A stretch of DNA of 64,000 nt from the NCBI GenBank assembly GCA_015847255.1, contig JADLZK010012217.1, positions 1 through 64,000 on the forward strand, in the 5' to 3' direction. Shown here piece after piece: positions 11,550-22,679 of this stretch. Position 1 is the stretch's first letter. Each line of letters opens with the position of its first letter. Made by a program: the position numbers and the translations under genes. Origin of the DNA: Hyparrhenia diplandra. Taxonomy: Eukaryota; Streptophyta; Magnoliopsida; Poales; Poaceae. Below the pieces are notes generated by a model that made no database searches, was not told the origin of the DNA, and saw only the letters and a list, made by a program, of their open reading frames with translations.

Positions 11550-11884
11550 TTTATTTGTAGGCTTCGCTAATGGGGCGTGGTTGAACGGGTATTTTGGGCG
11601 GGTTTTAATACGGTACTATTGGGGCGGGTGGAAACGGGTGACACCGTGAAACGGGTTGGGGCGGGTTAGGTTGACGACACAAACGGGTTGGGACGGGTTG
11701 GGGCTCTATGGTCATAGATCGGCGCAAAAAGTCATATATCATTTTTTCCGTCGTGACTTCGGGTTGGGGCGGGTTGGGGCATTGAGCCGACGGGTGGGGG
11801 GCGGGGTGGTAGTTAGGGTTTTAAAAATATGGGTTGGGGCGGGTTTGGGGCGGGTTTAAACCCGTTAGCAGGCCTATTTATTTG
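11550..11884. mobile_element. hAT-type MITE with G-rich interior
   Basis: The element spans 11,558-11,876 (319 bp). The ends read TAGGCTTCGCTAATGGG and, on the opposite strand, TAGGCCTGCTAACGGG, which are imperfect terminal inverted repeats. The flanks are a perfect 8-bp duplication, TTTATTTG (11,550-11,557 and 11,877-11,884), the size made by hAT transposases. The interior plus strand repeats GGGTTGGGGCGGG-like motifs many times with almost no C, so several G-quadruplexes are possible. It has no coding capacity. Confidence 0.88.
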
Positions 11885-12109
11885 GAAGAAAAATGAAAGG
11901 TTATCTTGATGCTTTTGTGAGCATTGTTGGTACTGAAATACCATTCCATAGTATTAAAAGAATATATATGTGATTGTGATGTCATGACGAAGATTGTTGT
12001 GGTATATACTTAAAAATGCATTGAATGTGACTGAAAATACCTTACCCCACTTTGAAATATATGGGTCATCTCTGTTATTGTTCGGCTGCTCGCAAAGACA
12101 TCACCAGAA

Positions 12110-12836
12110 GCTAGCGTTGATGCCGCAATGACCAGTGTGGTGCGGGATTGCATCTTTGGATGGCGCTTTGCAGCAGCGGGGGCGACTTGGCTTGCAGCGG
12201 ATCGTGGCGGGTCATTATAGGATGGCTGAAACCACTCGGTGTGGTAGAATGTCGGAAGATGGCGCAGCGACAACCATGGTTTACCGGGTTCGACGGCGGT
12301 GACTTTTGCGTGGGGAAGCTACGAGGGGGACGTCGACCTACGGTGGTGGTCCGTTGATTGAAGATGATTTTTGTGGGTGGGGCATCTTTGCCTCGTTGTT
12401 TTGACGGCAACCTTTGAAACGAGGTCGAGCATGGAGCCTTGTGGCGGGCGTGGCGCAGGAGGCCCCCATGCACAAGAGAGGAGTCCAACGATGGATGTGA
12501 CGATGCCCCCATGCATTGTGGTGGATCGGTCTCGGGGTTTTCATTCCGCCGATGGCTGGCTTTGTTGCAGCGGGACTGCGGTGAAGGGTCCTGCACGGTG
12601 GTGGCCTTCTCGGTGTGGTGGTGGTGTCCGCCCCTTTCTTTATCTTCGGCGTTGATTCCGTCTCTGGGTTTTCGACAACCGCATTTGTGTGGTCTGTGGG
12701 TGGATGCTGCGGCGCTGTGTTTGTGGTGTTGGGTTCCCAATCTGACCGCGTTGATGTCTCAATCCAACCGGGTGAGTTTATTTGGTTTTTATTGTTTCAC
12801 TGTACTTCCCAATCTGGGACTCTTCTTTTAATATAA
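12110..12836 (+). mobile_element. Possible LINE-type 3' fragment
   Basis: A GC-rich stretch ends with TTCTTTTAATATAATCAG, resembling the untranslated 3' ends of grass non-LTR elements; the better preserved element at 61.7-63.1 kb ends TTCTTAATATAACC. There is no clear poly(A) tail and I cannot define a target duplication, so this is tentative. Long open frames on both strands here look like by-products of GC content. Confidence 0.3.
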
Positions 12837-14027
12837 TCAGTAAGAAGAAGTTATTTGGGGCTCTTTACCAGCCAGCCAGTCCCTTTTCCCCGCCTTCCAA
12901 GCCTGGCCATAGGATTCCATTTGCATGAATAGACAGGCCAAAACTGCAGAAACTATAGTTAGACAATAGAACCACATCCTCTCACGCTCTCGGCTGCAGC
13001 TCATCTACCGGAAAGATCTAGTACTACAAAGTCAATGCAGCCAGCTCTGGCAATCTTGCCAGGGGTTAAAACTTCGCGACGAACCTGGCGTCATTACGGC
13101 TGTCACGCACCGTCCCTACTTGCTTGAAATGTGGTAGTGTACGTCACTCCTCCAACCCTCTCTCACTCGCTGACCTGCCGAGCCCTCGCTGCGGCACAGG
13201 GAGACCGCCGAAGCGAGGGCCGCGCGTCGATGTGTGACTGACCACATCACGTATGTATGATGTGTGCCCTACTCATACTAGATCGGCTTGCGCTGGACTG
13301 CTTGCTACCGCAGCGGTAGCGGTGGTATTGCGCATGTAGAGCACCCAAACAAACGTGCAAAGCGACCTTGGCCGTCGCGCCTCGTCTCTTTGGTGACCGG
13401 CCCGGTGAGGCTGACACAAAGCCAGCGTGCTCGCTCGTCTAAGCCGGCCGACTTGCGGGCCTACGACGCTATATAAGTCCATGTCTCCACCTCCGTTGTT
13501 TACAGGTCGAGTCAACGAGACCCACCCGCGCGTCGTCGCGCCTCGCTCCGTGCTACGAGTAGCCTCTACTCGTACTAGCCTTTTGTGGTGACCGAGGCTG
13601 CCGCTCCGCATGGCACGGCTGGGCAAGACTAGGTGACAAGGGCGAGGTAGTCGGTTGGACGTGGGAGGTGACGGAAATCCAAGAGCTGCCGGCCGGTGCA
13701 GCCAAAAATACCGTGGCCAGATTTGGTCCACCGACTTGGTGTTGGACGACGATCCCTCGCTCGCTGTCAGCCAACGTTTTCTCCTTCTCCCTCGCGGCCG
13801 CCTCCCTCGGACCTCGGGAAAACTCTCACACAAATTCCAGCGTGCAATGCAACGCAGATCACCGGGACCATGAAGGGAAAAGACCCTTTTTCCATTTGCT
13901 CACTCTGTCGTGTGTGCTTTGCTTCTGCCAACGATAAAAGGTGTTGTTTGGTTGTACTGTACTTCCCATTGTGAGACTCTTCAAATTTGTTTGGTATAAC
14001 CACATTCTTTTGTATGATATATATACA
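12837..14027. other. Intergenic DNA; possible orphan promoter-like block
   Basis: A CTATATAAG TATA-like box at about 13,470 is followed by GC-rich DNA, but no recognisable coding sequence starts downstream. A short inverted repeat GCCCTCGCT...AGCGAGGGC lies near 13,182-13,222. CTGTACTTCCCA occurs near 12,798 and 13,957, suggesting a decayed repeat. Confidence 0.3.
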
Positions 14028-14176
14028 GTAGCTAGCTAGTGATTACCTCTCGTTTTGTTTCATCACTTCGCTTTGCAGCTGCAGACCAAGATTACATCAT
14101 TTACAAACATGAACACACGAACGGTAATGAATAATTAAGATTACATCATTTACAAACATGAACACACGAATGGTAA
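14028..14176. repeat. Direct repeat (copy 1), with internal 49-bp duplication
   Basis: GTAGCTAGCTAGTGATTACC and the next about 90 bases recur at 20,541-20,656 with few differences. Inside this copy, AAGATTACATCATTTAC is tandemly duplicated at 14,088 and 14,137. Confidence 0.85.
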
Positions 14177-15811
14177 TGGAATAAATGTTCATTTCAACAT
14201 AGACTTGATAAAGGAATACTACGTTGAGGTATGTTGACTAAAGGAATGTTTATATAATTTCAGGTATGTTGAGAAGTTCCAACTAGAAGGTGCACAAAAA
14301 CTTCAGAGGTCAGAGACTATCTACTTTTCTTTTAGATTACATAGTATAACTTTCGAAGGACTGAACCGACAGACTTTGAAGTTTACGAAGTCACCAAATG
14401 CGCTGAAAAAATCTTTAGAATAAATACAGAAAAATACGATCAACAGTGCCAAGTCAAGGACTTGAACACATGGTGGGCAGGTTCCACCACAAGGAACCCA
14501 ACCAGCTATCTATGATCATTTCGCAAAAGACTATCTAATTCTGAGAGAATGCAAGTTTGAATGGCTAAGTATCCCTGGCTAAGTGTCATCTTTTCACTTT
14601 GTGCGAAGAGAGATTGAGACAAAGGTCTACAAGGTGGCAGCTAAACAGAGAGGGAGAGAATTGAGTGGAGGTCACTTCTTTCTTTTATAAGTAGGTATGT
14701 AACGGTCTTAATTTGGTGCTTACTCCTTAGTAGACCTATAAAATTTGGCTACATCTGTTAATCGATTTCAAGGGAAACCTGGAGGACCAGTGTTATTTCC
14801 TTGTAGCGTGTAGTGTAGGTTTGATACAGAGTTTAGTGTATGGTCATTCAAATTTCGCTCCAGTTTCCCTAAAAAAAATTGCACCAGTTTCGTCAGATTT
14901 CTCTCTGTGAAGAGTTTGAACAAAGAGTACAATTACATCTCGTTGCAAACTAAGCTGCTATGCTTCCATCATCAAATTCAGAAGTGCCGCCATTATTCCC
15001 ATTAACATCCCAGCCACTCCATCAAAGCATGCATGAGTCCTATGCTGCGTGTCATTCCCATTGCTATGTGCTCTTTACCTCTTACCACTAATGTTTTTTA
15101 TAATGTGCTGATGGGCTCTTAATGCTTAAAACACTAACTTCCTTCGTCACTTATCCATATAGTGTATGGTTTACTCCGTCTCAGGACACACTATCATATC
15201 TGGTGCAGTTTTAGATATAGACTAAACAAGTCAATGTGCAAGTAATCAGGACTGCATATTGTAGGCTCACCCAATTGCATTTGAGACCTTTTTCTAGAAG
15301 TATCATGCCTTACCATGGTTTAGGTATCCAGTGACCAATGCAACGAAAACAACATGATCGATCAATGAGATAGTCTTTGTGTGCTAATTATGCTTTTATC
15401 TCCTATCTTTGAGCGATAATGGTCGTCCTTGTCATCCCAGGAACTATGCTGTTATGCTGTTATGTTATCTGCTCATCTCTAAGAGCAGGCCATTTCGTCA
15501 ACACATTTAATAACTGTATGTGTGTTCAGTATCCAACATGCATTGTTATGCCATCTGGTTTTCCAATCAGCTTGTTCAAATTTTCAATTCGCGTTGTGTA
15601 TCATCTATGCACTTAACCAACAGATACATGCACAAAGAGAGGATCAGTTCCTGTGCACAAAGAAAATCTTTAAATTTGATTTCTGTCTTTTCAGGCCCTC
15701 TCAGCAAAATTGCATGAGAGTTGACTCCGGAAGACCAGAGCAACGATCCAAGAGAGCTGACACTCATCCTCAACCGATGGCCACCGTGACGATGCCTCGC
15801 AGTCTCACGCT
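14177..15811. other. AT-rich region upstream of gene A
   Basis: No coding similarity. The region holds short T and A runs and ordinary upstream sequence of gene A; I see no element boundaries. Confidence 0.4.
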
Positions 15812-15817
15812 TATAAA
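15812..15817 (+). promoter_or_regulatory. TATA box of gene A
   Basis: TATAAA within GCTTATAAATGG lies 88 bp upstream of the start codon of the GDSL gene, a normal plant promoter distance. Confidence 0.6.
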
Positions 15818-15899
15818 TGGCAGCGTCTGTTCGTTGAACGTTACAACCAAACACACAGATCAGTTGCAGGCATTCCAGGCGTCACGCATCTGACCAGCA

Positions 15900-17318
15900 A
15901 TGCTGACGGCGGTGGCGTTCATCGTCTTCCTCCTCTCCGTCACCCGGCAATATGGGTGTTCGCAGAGCTACAACGCGATCTACAGCTTCGGGGACTCCAT
16001 CGCCGACACCGGCAACCTCTGCACGGGCTCCGGCGGCTGCCCGTCGTGGCTCACCACCGGGTACGGCAACACCCACTTCGGGCACCCCACCGGTCGGTGC
16101 ACCGACGGCCGAGTCATCGTCGACTTCCTCGGTGTGTGCACTGTGCTTTATCCACAGCCATATATGCATGCGTGGCATGCACCGATATAAACTGAAAAGC
16201 CGTGCATACGCAGCTGATCACTTTGGCCTTCCTCTCCTTCCGCCGTCCAAGGCGATCGGCGCCGGCGATGTCAAGAAGGGCGCGAACATGGCCATCATCG
16301 GCGCCACCACCATGGATTTCGAATTCTTCAAGAAGCACGGCCTCGGCAACAGCATCTGGAACAACGGCCCCTTGGGTACCCAGATCCAGTGGTTCCAGCA
16401 GCTCATGCCCTCCATCTGCGGCACCGGTGCCGGTGACGACCGTCTCACTCTCGATAGTTTCAATCATCACAAAGTCATTATTAATGAGTGTTGAACCGTT
16501 TGTAGATTGCCAGAGCTACTTGAACAACTCCCTGTTCGTCGTCGGCGAGTTCGGGGGCAACGACTACAACGCGCCGCTCTTCGGCGGCAAGGCCATGGCC
16601 GAGGTCAGGAGCTACGTGCCCGAGATCGTCGACCGCATCGCAAGCGGCGTGGAGGTACGTATCATTTCTGCAACACGTACATGTCGTCGTTGCCGTCGGC
16701 CGATTTGAATACGTTTTTCATGCAGACGCTGATCGGGCTGGGCGCGGTGGACGTGGTGGTGCCGGGCGTGCTGCCAATCGGGTGCTTCCCGCTGTACCTG
16801 ACGCTGTACCCGAGCTCGAGCAAGGACGACTACGACGACACGGGCTGCCTCAAGAGCTACAACAACCTGTCCAGCTACCACAACGAGCTGCTGAAGCAGG
16901 CGGTGTCCGGCCTGCAGAGCAAGCACGCCGGCGTCCGGCTCATGTACGCCGACTTCTACGCGCAGGTCGCGGACATGGTTCGGTCACCGGAGACCTTCGG
17001 TACGCACGCACTCCCTCGTTACAGAGTTACATACAGTGAGAACCTGGCGATCATCTATTGTTTGCGTGGTTTAACTCTGCACGGTGCGCAATGCATGCAG
17101 GGCTGAAATACGGGCTGAAAGTGTGCTGCGGCGCCGGCGGGCAGGGCTCCTACAACTACAACAACAATGCGCGGTGCGGAATGTCCGGGTCGAGCGCGTG
17201 CGGCGACCCGGAGAAGTACCTGGTGTGGGACGGCATCCATCTCACGGAAGCCGCCTACCGTTCCATCGCCGAAGGGTGGCTCAAGGGCACCTACTGCAGC
17301 CCCGGCATCCTGCGCTGA
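15900..17318 (+). CDS. GDSL esterase/lipase (gene A), five exons, intact
   Basis: Exons 15,900-16,131, 16,214-16,426, 16,506-16,654, 16,726-16,999 and 17,101-17,318 join in frame with GT-AG introns (phases 1,1,0,1) to give 361 residues, the usual length for plant SGNH hydrolases. Residues 1-20 form a hydrophobic signal peptide. Block I is YSFGDSIADTGN with nucleophile Ser33; block III is GEFGGNDYN (Gly165, Asn167); block V is WDGIHLTE with Asp333 and His336. The enzyme is expected to be secreted and to hydrolyse ester bonds of lipids, acylated sugars or phenolic esters; the substrate cannot be read from sequence. An alternative donor six bases downstream of exon 2 would add two residues. It is the first member of the array and one of three with no frame break. 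Confidence 0.93.
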
Positions 17319-17384
17319 GGACCTCGCGATGCTGCTGCATGCAGGCCGGCGGCGGCGATGCATGACTGTATTGTATCTATATCT

Positions 17385-17390
17385 AATAAA
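17385..17390 (+). terminator. Polyadenylation signal of gene A
   Basis: AATAAA in TCTAATAAAATAAAGG lies 67 bp after the stop codon. Confidence 0.6.
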
Positions 17391-17399
17391 ATAAAGGCA

Positions 17400-20300
17400 A
17401 TTGATTGTAAGTTGTAACGGTTGTGATTAGCTGTATATCTATAAATATCGATATCTATTATCTATATCTATGTCTTTTAAGAGTTGAAAAAATATGGTGA
17501 TTTTAGGAAGACAATTCAGGAAACTCTAGAGATGCTCGTCATCAATAATAGCCATTACATCTAATCTAATATATTATGTTTTTAAAAACAAGACCCACAA
17601 CTATAGAGAGGTATTTGAAAAAAAAATAAAAAATCGCTCTTTATATTAGTATATCTTCCAACCCTCCAACAGTTTTTCTATATCTTGTGAGAACTTTGGA
17701 TGGCCATTTTTGCTCTCTAACATATTTGGCTAGCATGAAATCCATAATAGAGGATGTTAGTCACTGCGCCGCAGCGTGTGGACGGGCATCGGCGACTTGG
17801 AGCGGTGCATTTGTGGCCTCTAGAGGAGGGTGTCTGCAACGGCAGACAAATTAGTGCCTCCAACTCCTCCTGGACTGTAGCAGCGGAAACCACAACACTA
17901 GGTGTCTCGACATTTTGAGCTGCCACCCGCCACGCCACAACAGGAGAAGTCCGAGGTACAACAAGCTAGAGGATCGGGTAGCGGCGACGAGAAAAGAGTG
18001 ATTGTTTCCTCATGAGCCAAAGTTTAGAGTATGAGAACAATTTCACCGATGTAGAAATTTAAAATTTAATGATGCCATGTGTTGGGGCATGGTCCCCTTG
18101 CGTAGCGAAGGTGCTTTCTCGAAAGTAGCGGCCCCTGTTTGGTACCGCGTTTTATAAGCTTCACAAAGTTGAAAAAAAAAAAACTTCCCCAATCAAACCG
18201 GTGTGTGACAAACAGACATAAACTCTAGTTTTTCCATTGAGACAAGAGGAGAGAGAAGGAAGAAGCTAAAAACTATACCTTGCACCGGCTTCGCGACACG
18301 GGCGGGTCCCAACGAGGACATGGGCTGATTTGCCCCTACCAACGAAAGTGACCGGATCACGGGCCGACATCGAGACCGATGTGAGGATGGGGCGCGGGGG
18401 GCTTCCGCAAAGCTTGCAAACTCTAGCACTCGCTCGGTTTGATTGCGGAGCTCACGCATAACGATGACGCTAGTGTGGAGGATGCCGGGTCGGATAGAGC
18501 TCACGGACGCCAATGCCGTTAAGCGGAGGATGGCGAGGCTGCTGTAGAGCCCACGGATGCCGACGCCGAGTGTGTGGTCGTCGAGCTCGCCACGGGGACG
18601 GGCAAATGCGGTAAGGCCGCCCGATGAATGCATGCTTGTTGGGCCTCACTTGGGTTGGCGCACGATGATCGCATGGCGGTGGACGACAAGTGACTTCATG
18701 GATTGTGGTGACCCATGGGGAGAGGTTGACAAGAAAGAGATGATTTGTGCAGTTGGGAGATGTCCATGAATCGGACGAAGATTAGGTCCATCGAGAGGGA
18801 GAGAGAGGGGTAGAAAAAAAGAAAATAAAAAGGGTATTTTGGCCATTTTTGTGTTTTTACCAAACGATTCAAAAAAAAAAACAGATTCGCTTCACTTTGC
18901 GGAAAGCTATTTCTTTTATCGAAAGCCAACATATGTTGATTAGCCGATGAAGTTGAGCTATACCAAACATGCCCTTACTCTCTTTGCATGTATGAGATGC
19001 TGGTGACAGAGAGACCTCCGCCAGAAGGATCGGCTCGAGCGAAGGTCCCGCGGAAACATGGTCGAAGAGTCGAGGATGGACAAAGGCGCATCCAGGAGGC
19101 GAAGATCTTCGCCGGAGGTTCGGCCTTTGTGCGGAGACCTATAGGGTTCGCATCCAAAATCAGCCGAAGGTCATTGCATAATTTTAAGGTTTCGACGCGG
19201 TCAAAGCAAGATCATGTGGCCAAGATTGGGCCATTAGGCCCCTTACATGGGCGAGCAGCCCATGAGGTAATGCGGTAACTTACAGGGGAGACAAATCTGT
19301 CCCTGTGAAGCTATGGTTCATTAGGGAATAACCGGGAATATCTTGAGGTCATATATGATAAGTAGACGAAAAACACGGTGTCCCGAGGGGGTGGTTTGGG
19401 GGGGGGTTGGTCCCCTGTGTAAGTGGTTGGTGAATGAATTTAAACTCTAGTAGTCTCGGATAACTTCTCACCCCGATCTCTGCGAGGCATTCATCCGGTG
19501 GTGACCTAACACCCGTTAGGAACAGCAGTTCCAACACCATGCAACTCACATACTATCATTTGTTGATTGCACAAATTGAGGATAATTAGATTAGAAGTTT
19601 GCATGATTTGCACGGACAGGTTTGGTTTTGCACTAGATATATTCCCATATATGAGTTGGTTGTTTCAATCGTTTTATGACTATGCGACAGCAACACAACA
19701 CCAATATACTTACTTCCTCTTAACGATGAATGAAGCTCATGAAAAAGAAATTAAAGGTTACCTTATCTTGGGATCGGTTGAAATTAATTGCACGATCTGA
19801 AGACAAAAGTAGGAGTAGGGAAAAAAAGAAGAGACAACAATGTTTTGAACCTAAATTTGTTTATGATATAGATATATGGTTGTTCATTCATGCTAATGAA
19901 TGCAATTGGGTGAAGAAGAGATGACAGGTGCAATCGAACAAATAAACAAAAACTACTTTTTAAAACTATTTTAAAACAAATCAAAAATGTTATCTAAGAA
20001 AAAAAAAAAAAACACGTAGCCGTACTATTTGCGTGGCCATCCAAGCTAATTAAAAAAAAAAACTAGAGTTAGACTCTACATATATAAATATACAAACATG
20101 AGGGCGTATGTTATTGTTATGTGTAGCTTTGACTGCAGCACATTCCTGCTGCTGCACGCATCCAAGGCCTAAAAAAAATTGTGTGGGGGGTTACGAGAGA
20201 GCTAGCACATGCGTCATGCGAGCTTTCCAAACTAACTGCATGCATGGAAACGCGGAAACCGAAGTTTCATTAGCATTGGAAATATGCTGAGGCCGGTTCA

Positions 20301-20540
20301 TCACATCACAATATCATTGATTCCTTATTTCAGGGTGTAGGCGTGTAGCTACACATGGGATGGATAAAACAGGTCACAGATACATATCATGTCAAAATTT
20401 TGATCGAAAAACAGAAAATGAAAGAAATGGAAACGGAATAGAAAAACTGAAAAAAAAAAAAAAAAAAAAAACCATAGCGATATCCTCTTCTCGTCAACAC
20501 ACGAAAATGAAAGACTTGTATGTACTATATAAATATATAA
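17400..20540. other. Intergenic DNA, possible TIR element at about 18,127-18,975
   Basis: GGCCCCTGTTTGGTACC near 18,130 and, in inverse orientation, GGGCATGTTTGGTATAGC near 18,960 resemble the TIRs of a Tourist/PIF-like element. I cannot find a matching TTA/TAA duplication, so it stays tentative. The remainder shows no genes; a poly(A) run lies at about 20,450-20,470. Confidence 0.35.
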
Positions 20541-20656
20541 GTAGCTAGCTAGTGATTACCTCTCTTTTTGTTTCATCACTTCGCTTTGCAGCTGTAGACC
20601 AAGACTACATCATTTACATATACATGAACACACGAATATGGTAAAATGAATAATTA
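20541..20656. repeat. Direct repeat (copy 2)
   Basis: Copy of the 14,028-14,136 sequence, starting GTAGCTAGCTAGTGATTACC and ending near GAATAATTA, without the internal 49-bp duplication. Confidence 0.85.
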
Positions 20657-21018
20657 TGGCTGTGCGAGATGACTGACACCATAGCAAAATACGCAAGCTT
20701 CAGCCCATCGATCTCCTCTCTTCCAACTCCACAACACAACCAAAGAATAATTAATATACTTGAGTCGATCGATTACTCGAACTCGATGATTGGATCTACA
20801 AACACAGCAAGATATGATGTGTGCGCCCCATGAACTCACCATGAAAACCGATCGATTACTCGAACTCGATGGATTGGAAACCGATCAGAGCAGCTGCCTG
20901 TGCTAGCTGTGCGCGGCCGCCATGAAAACCTGTTGGATCCTTGCATGCACGCAGTCATGCAGATCAGGTGGTGCTGCTCGCGTGCCGTGGCAACTGCAAC
21001 CGACCTCGATCTCATCGA
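20657..21018. other. Downstream region of the CLE gene
   Basis: CGATCGATTACTCGAACTCGATG occurs twice (about 20,767 and 20,850). No coding sequence is recognised. The 3' untranslated region of the minus-strand CLE gene should lie here. Confidence 0.4.
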
Positions 21019-21420
21019 TCAGTGATGCAAGGGGTTGGGACCTGAAGGCACCAGCCTCTTCTGCACACCGTACCGCGGATCGATAGCCTCGTCGCCCTCG
21101 CCAGCCGCTGACGGTGGAAGTGATGGAATAACCCCGTGCCGGTTCCATCGCCGGTCCGCGTGGTGATGGTGGTGATGATGAAGATGGTGGTGGTGGTGGT
21201 GGTGAAGATGGTGGTGGTGGTGACCAGCAGTTGACGAGGACGAGGCAGCGGCGTCGAAGCTCGTCATAGCGAGCAGCATCTTCCTCGGGACGGATGCCCA
21301 CCTCGTCGTCGGCCTCCTCCACGCCAGGCCGCTATTGCCGTGGATCAACGCGACGGCGAGGCACAGGAGGAGGAGGAGAACAGCGAGAGCGGTAGCAGCG
21401 GCGGCGTGAGGTCGTCTCAT
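21019..21420 (-). CDS. CLE (CLAVATA3/ESR-related) peptide precursor
   Basis: A single exon encodes 133 residues from ATG at 21,420 to TGA at 21,019. Residues about 5-28 form a signal peptide (ATALAVLLLLLCLAVALI). The last 12 residues are RLVPSGPNPLHH, a canonical CLE motif of the type in Arabidopsis CLE9/10/12/13, preceded by the usual acidic/DPRYGVQK junction. CLE precursors are secreted and cut to 12-13-residue peptides with hydroxyprolines that bind CLV1-type leucine-rich-repeat receptor kinases to control stem-cell fate or development. The stop follows the motif at once, as is common. The variable region is odd: residues about 66-87 are almost all histidine in three runs separated by leucine, encoded by a CAC/CAT microsatellite. 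A GTG four codons upstream is in frame, but ATG is preferred. Confidence 0.93.
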   Translation of the reverse strand: MRRPHAAAATALAVLLLLLCLAVALIHGNSGLAWRRPTTRWASVPRKMLLAMTSFDAAASSSSTAGHHHHHLHHHHHHHLHHHHHHHADRRWNRHGVIPSLPPSAAGEGDEAIDPRYGVQKRLVPSGPNPLHH

Positions 21421-22440
21421 GGCCGCGGCCACCGTACGTGCAGCAGGTTTCTGGCCGGCAGTTGAGAGGAGGATTTATGGAGATGGACAACGTGGGCCGA
21501 CCGGCCGGAGGCCGTGCTAGTACTATGTAGCTATCGGTATGCACATCTGGCCCTTTGTAGGTAGCTCGATCGATCCCAGGCCGGTGCCGGTGGTGGAAAC
21601 CGGACGGAAAAGGTAGCCAACAAGGGAAGCAAGAAAGCTGGCTGTAGCCTGTAGGATCAGTAATGTAGCAGTGCCAGTACTTGGTAGCTGGTAGCTTCGC
21701 TTCTGGTTGTGGAGAAGAATTGAAGTCAATCGGCTTGGCTCGCGTGAGGTACGGAAGGCAAGAGCCGAGAGGGAAGACAATGGAGGCCAGGGTGCAGTGG
21801 AGAATGGAGGGCGTAGGGACCGATGCCGAGTTGCTTGCGTTTGCGTGCGTGGGACTCCTATCGCTGGGCTCGATCGATCCATCCATCTGGGTTTCAGTTC
21901 ACAATTCACACGGTTGCGTCAAATAATCCGAGCTGGTGGACGCGTTCGCACTCCAGCGCCCGGCATTCCAGGACACGGCCGGTGGCGACCGGGTTTCCTG
22001 GCCCGGAACGTGCTGCGCGGCGCCAACTCGCTTGGCGTTCAAGGGAACTGCCTACGCCTCTCGGTACTCGGGATCGAGACGAGAATTTTGCCAATTAAAC
22101 GACGCTCGCTCGAATGCTCGATCGTGAGATGATGGATGGATAGGGAATATTCATGGGGAGGGAATAGAGATGTCAACGCACGACGGTGGAGCCCGGGTCG
22201 GTGGTGTTGCCACTTGCCATGCGCCCATGCCGCGCAGTGGTGGAGCTCGCCGTTGGCGCCCGCAGCTCGGCGCCACGGGGGTTGCGCTGCACAAGCCAGA
22301 GCGGCCGCCGGGGCTAGCGCTGGCGCGCGCCCCGTTCCAGAGCCTGACATAGGCCGTGCAGCTCGGCGAGGCGCTCGCGGGCTGCCACCGGCCACGAGTC
22401 CAGATCCAGACAACTGACCGGCGCGCGGCGGCGTGGCCGC
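21421..22440. other. Upstream region of the CLE gene and GC-rich DNA
   Basis: This holds the 5' flank of the CLE gene. I see no convincing TATA box close to it. Long open frames at 21.7-22.4 kb on both strands show no family signature and are judged GC artefacts. Confidence 0.35.
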
Positions 22441-22500
22441 GTCCACCGCGACGTCAAGCCCGACGACGTCCTCCTCGACTCAACCTCGCCGGCGAGGCGC
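22441..22500 (+). pseudogene. Possible protein kinase catalytic-loop remnant
   Basis: One frame reads VHRDVKPDDVLLD, matching the HRDxKPxNxLLD catalytic loop of plant receptor-like kinases, with Asp in place of the Mg-binding Asn. The neighbouring sequence does not give clear DFG or APE motifs, so this is either a very decayed exon or chance. Confidence 0.3.
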
Positions 22501-22679
22501 CCATCTTCAGCGGCTCGCAGGCTTCGACTATGTCTGCCGGGCGCGTGGCTGCCGGTCGGGGTCGGGGCTCACGCCGATGAGTCATCAGCTCTACTGCTCA
22601 TCAGGACGTCGTAAGGTCCTGTACATTTTTTGTATTTTTTTTCCTTCCATTCAACTGCTAATGGGTTGACTGAAAAAAA

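Noticed and set aside
12111..12740. 209-codon minus-strand open frame and overlapping plus-strand frames
   Set aside because: Low-complexity His/Pro/Arg-rich translation without family signature, in a probable retroelement fragment.
13273..13833. 186-codon minus-strand open frame
   Set aside because: No recognisable motif, and the opposite strand is equally open. Composition explains it.
18127..18975. Tourist/PIF element with TGTTTGGTA ends
   Set aside because: Ends are only partly complementary, and no TTA/TAA target duplication is found on the left.
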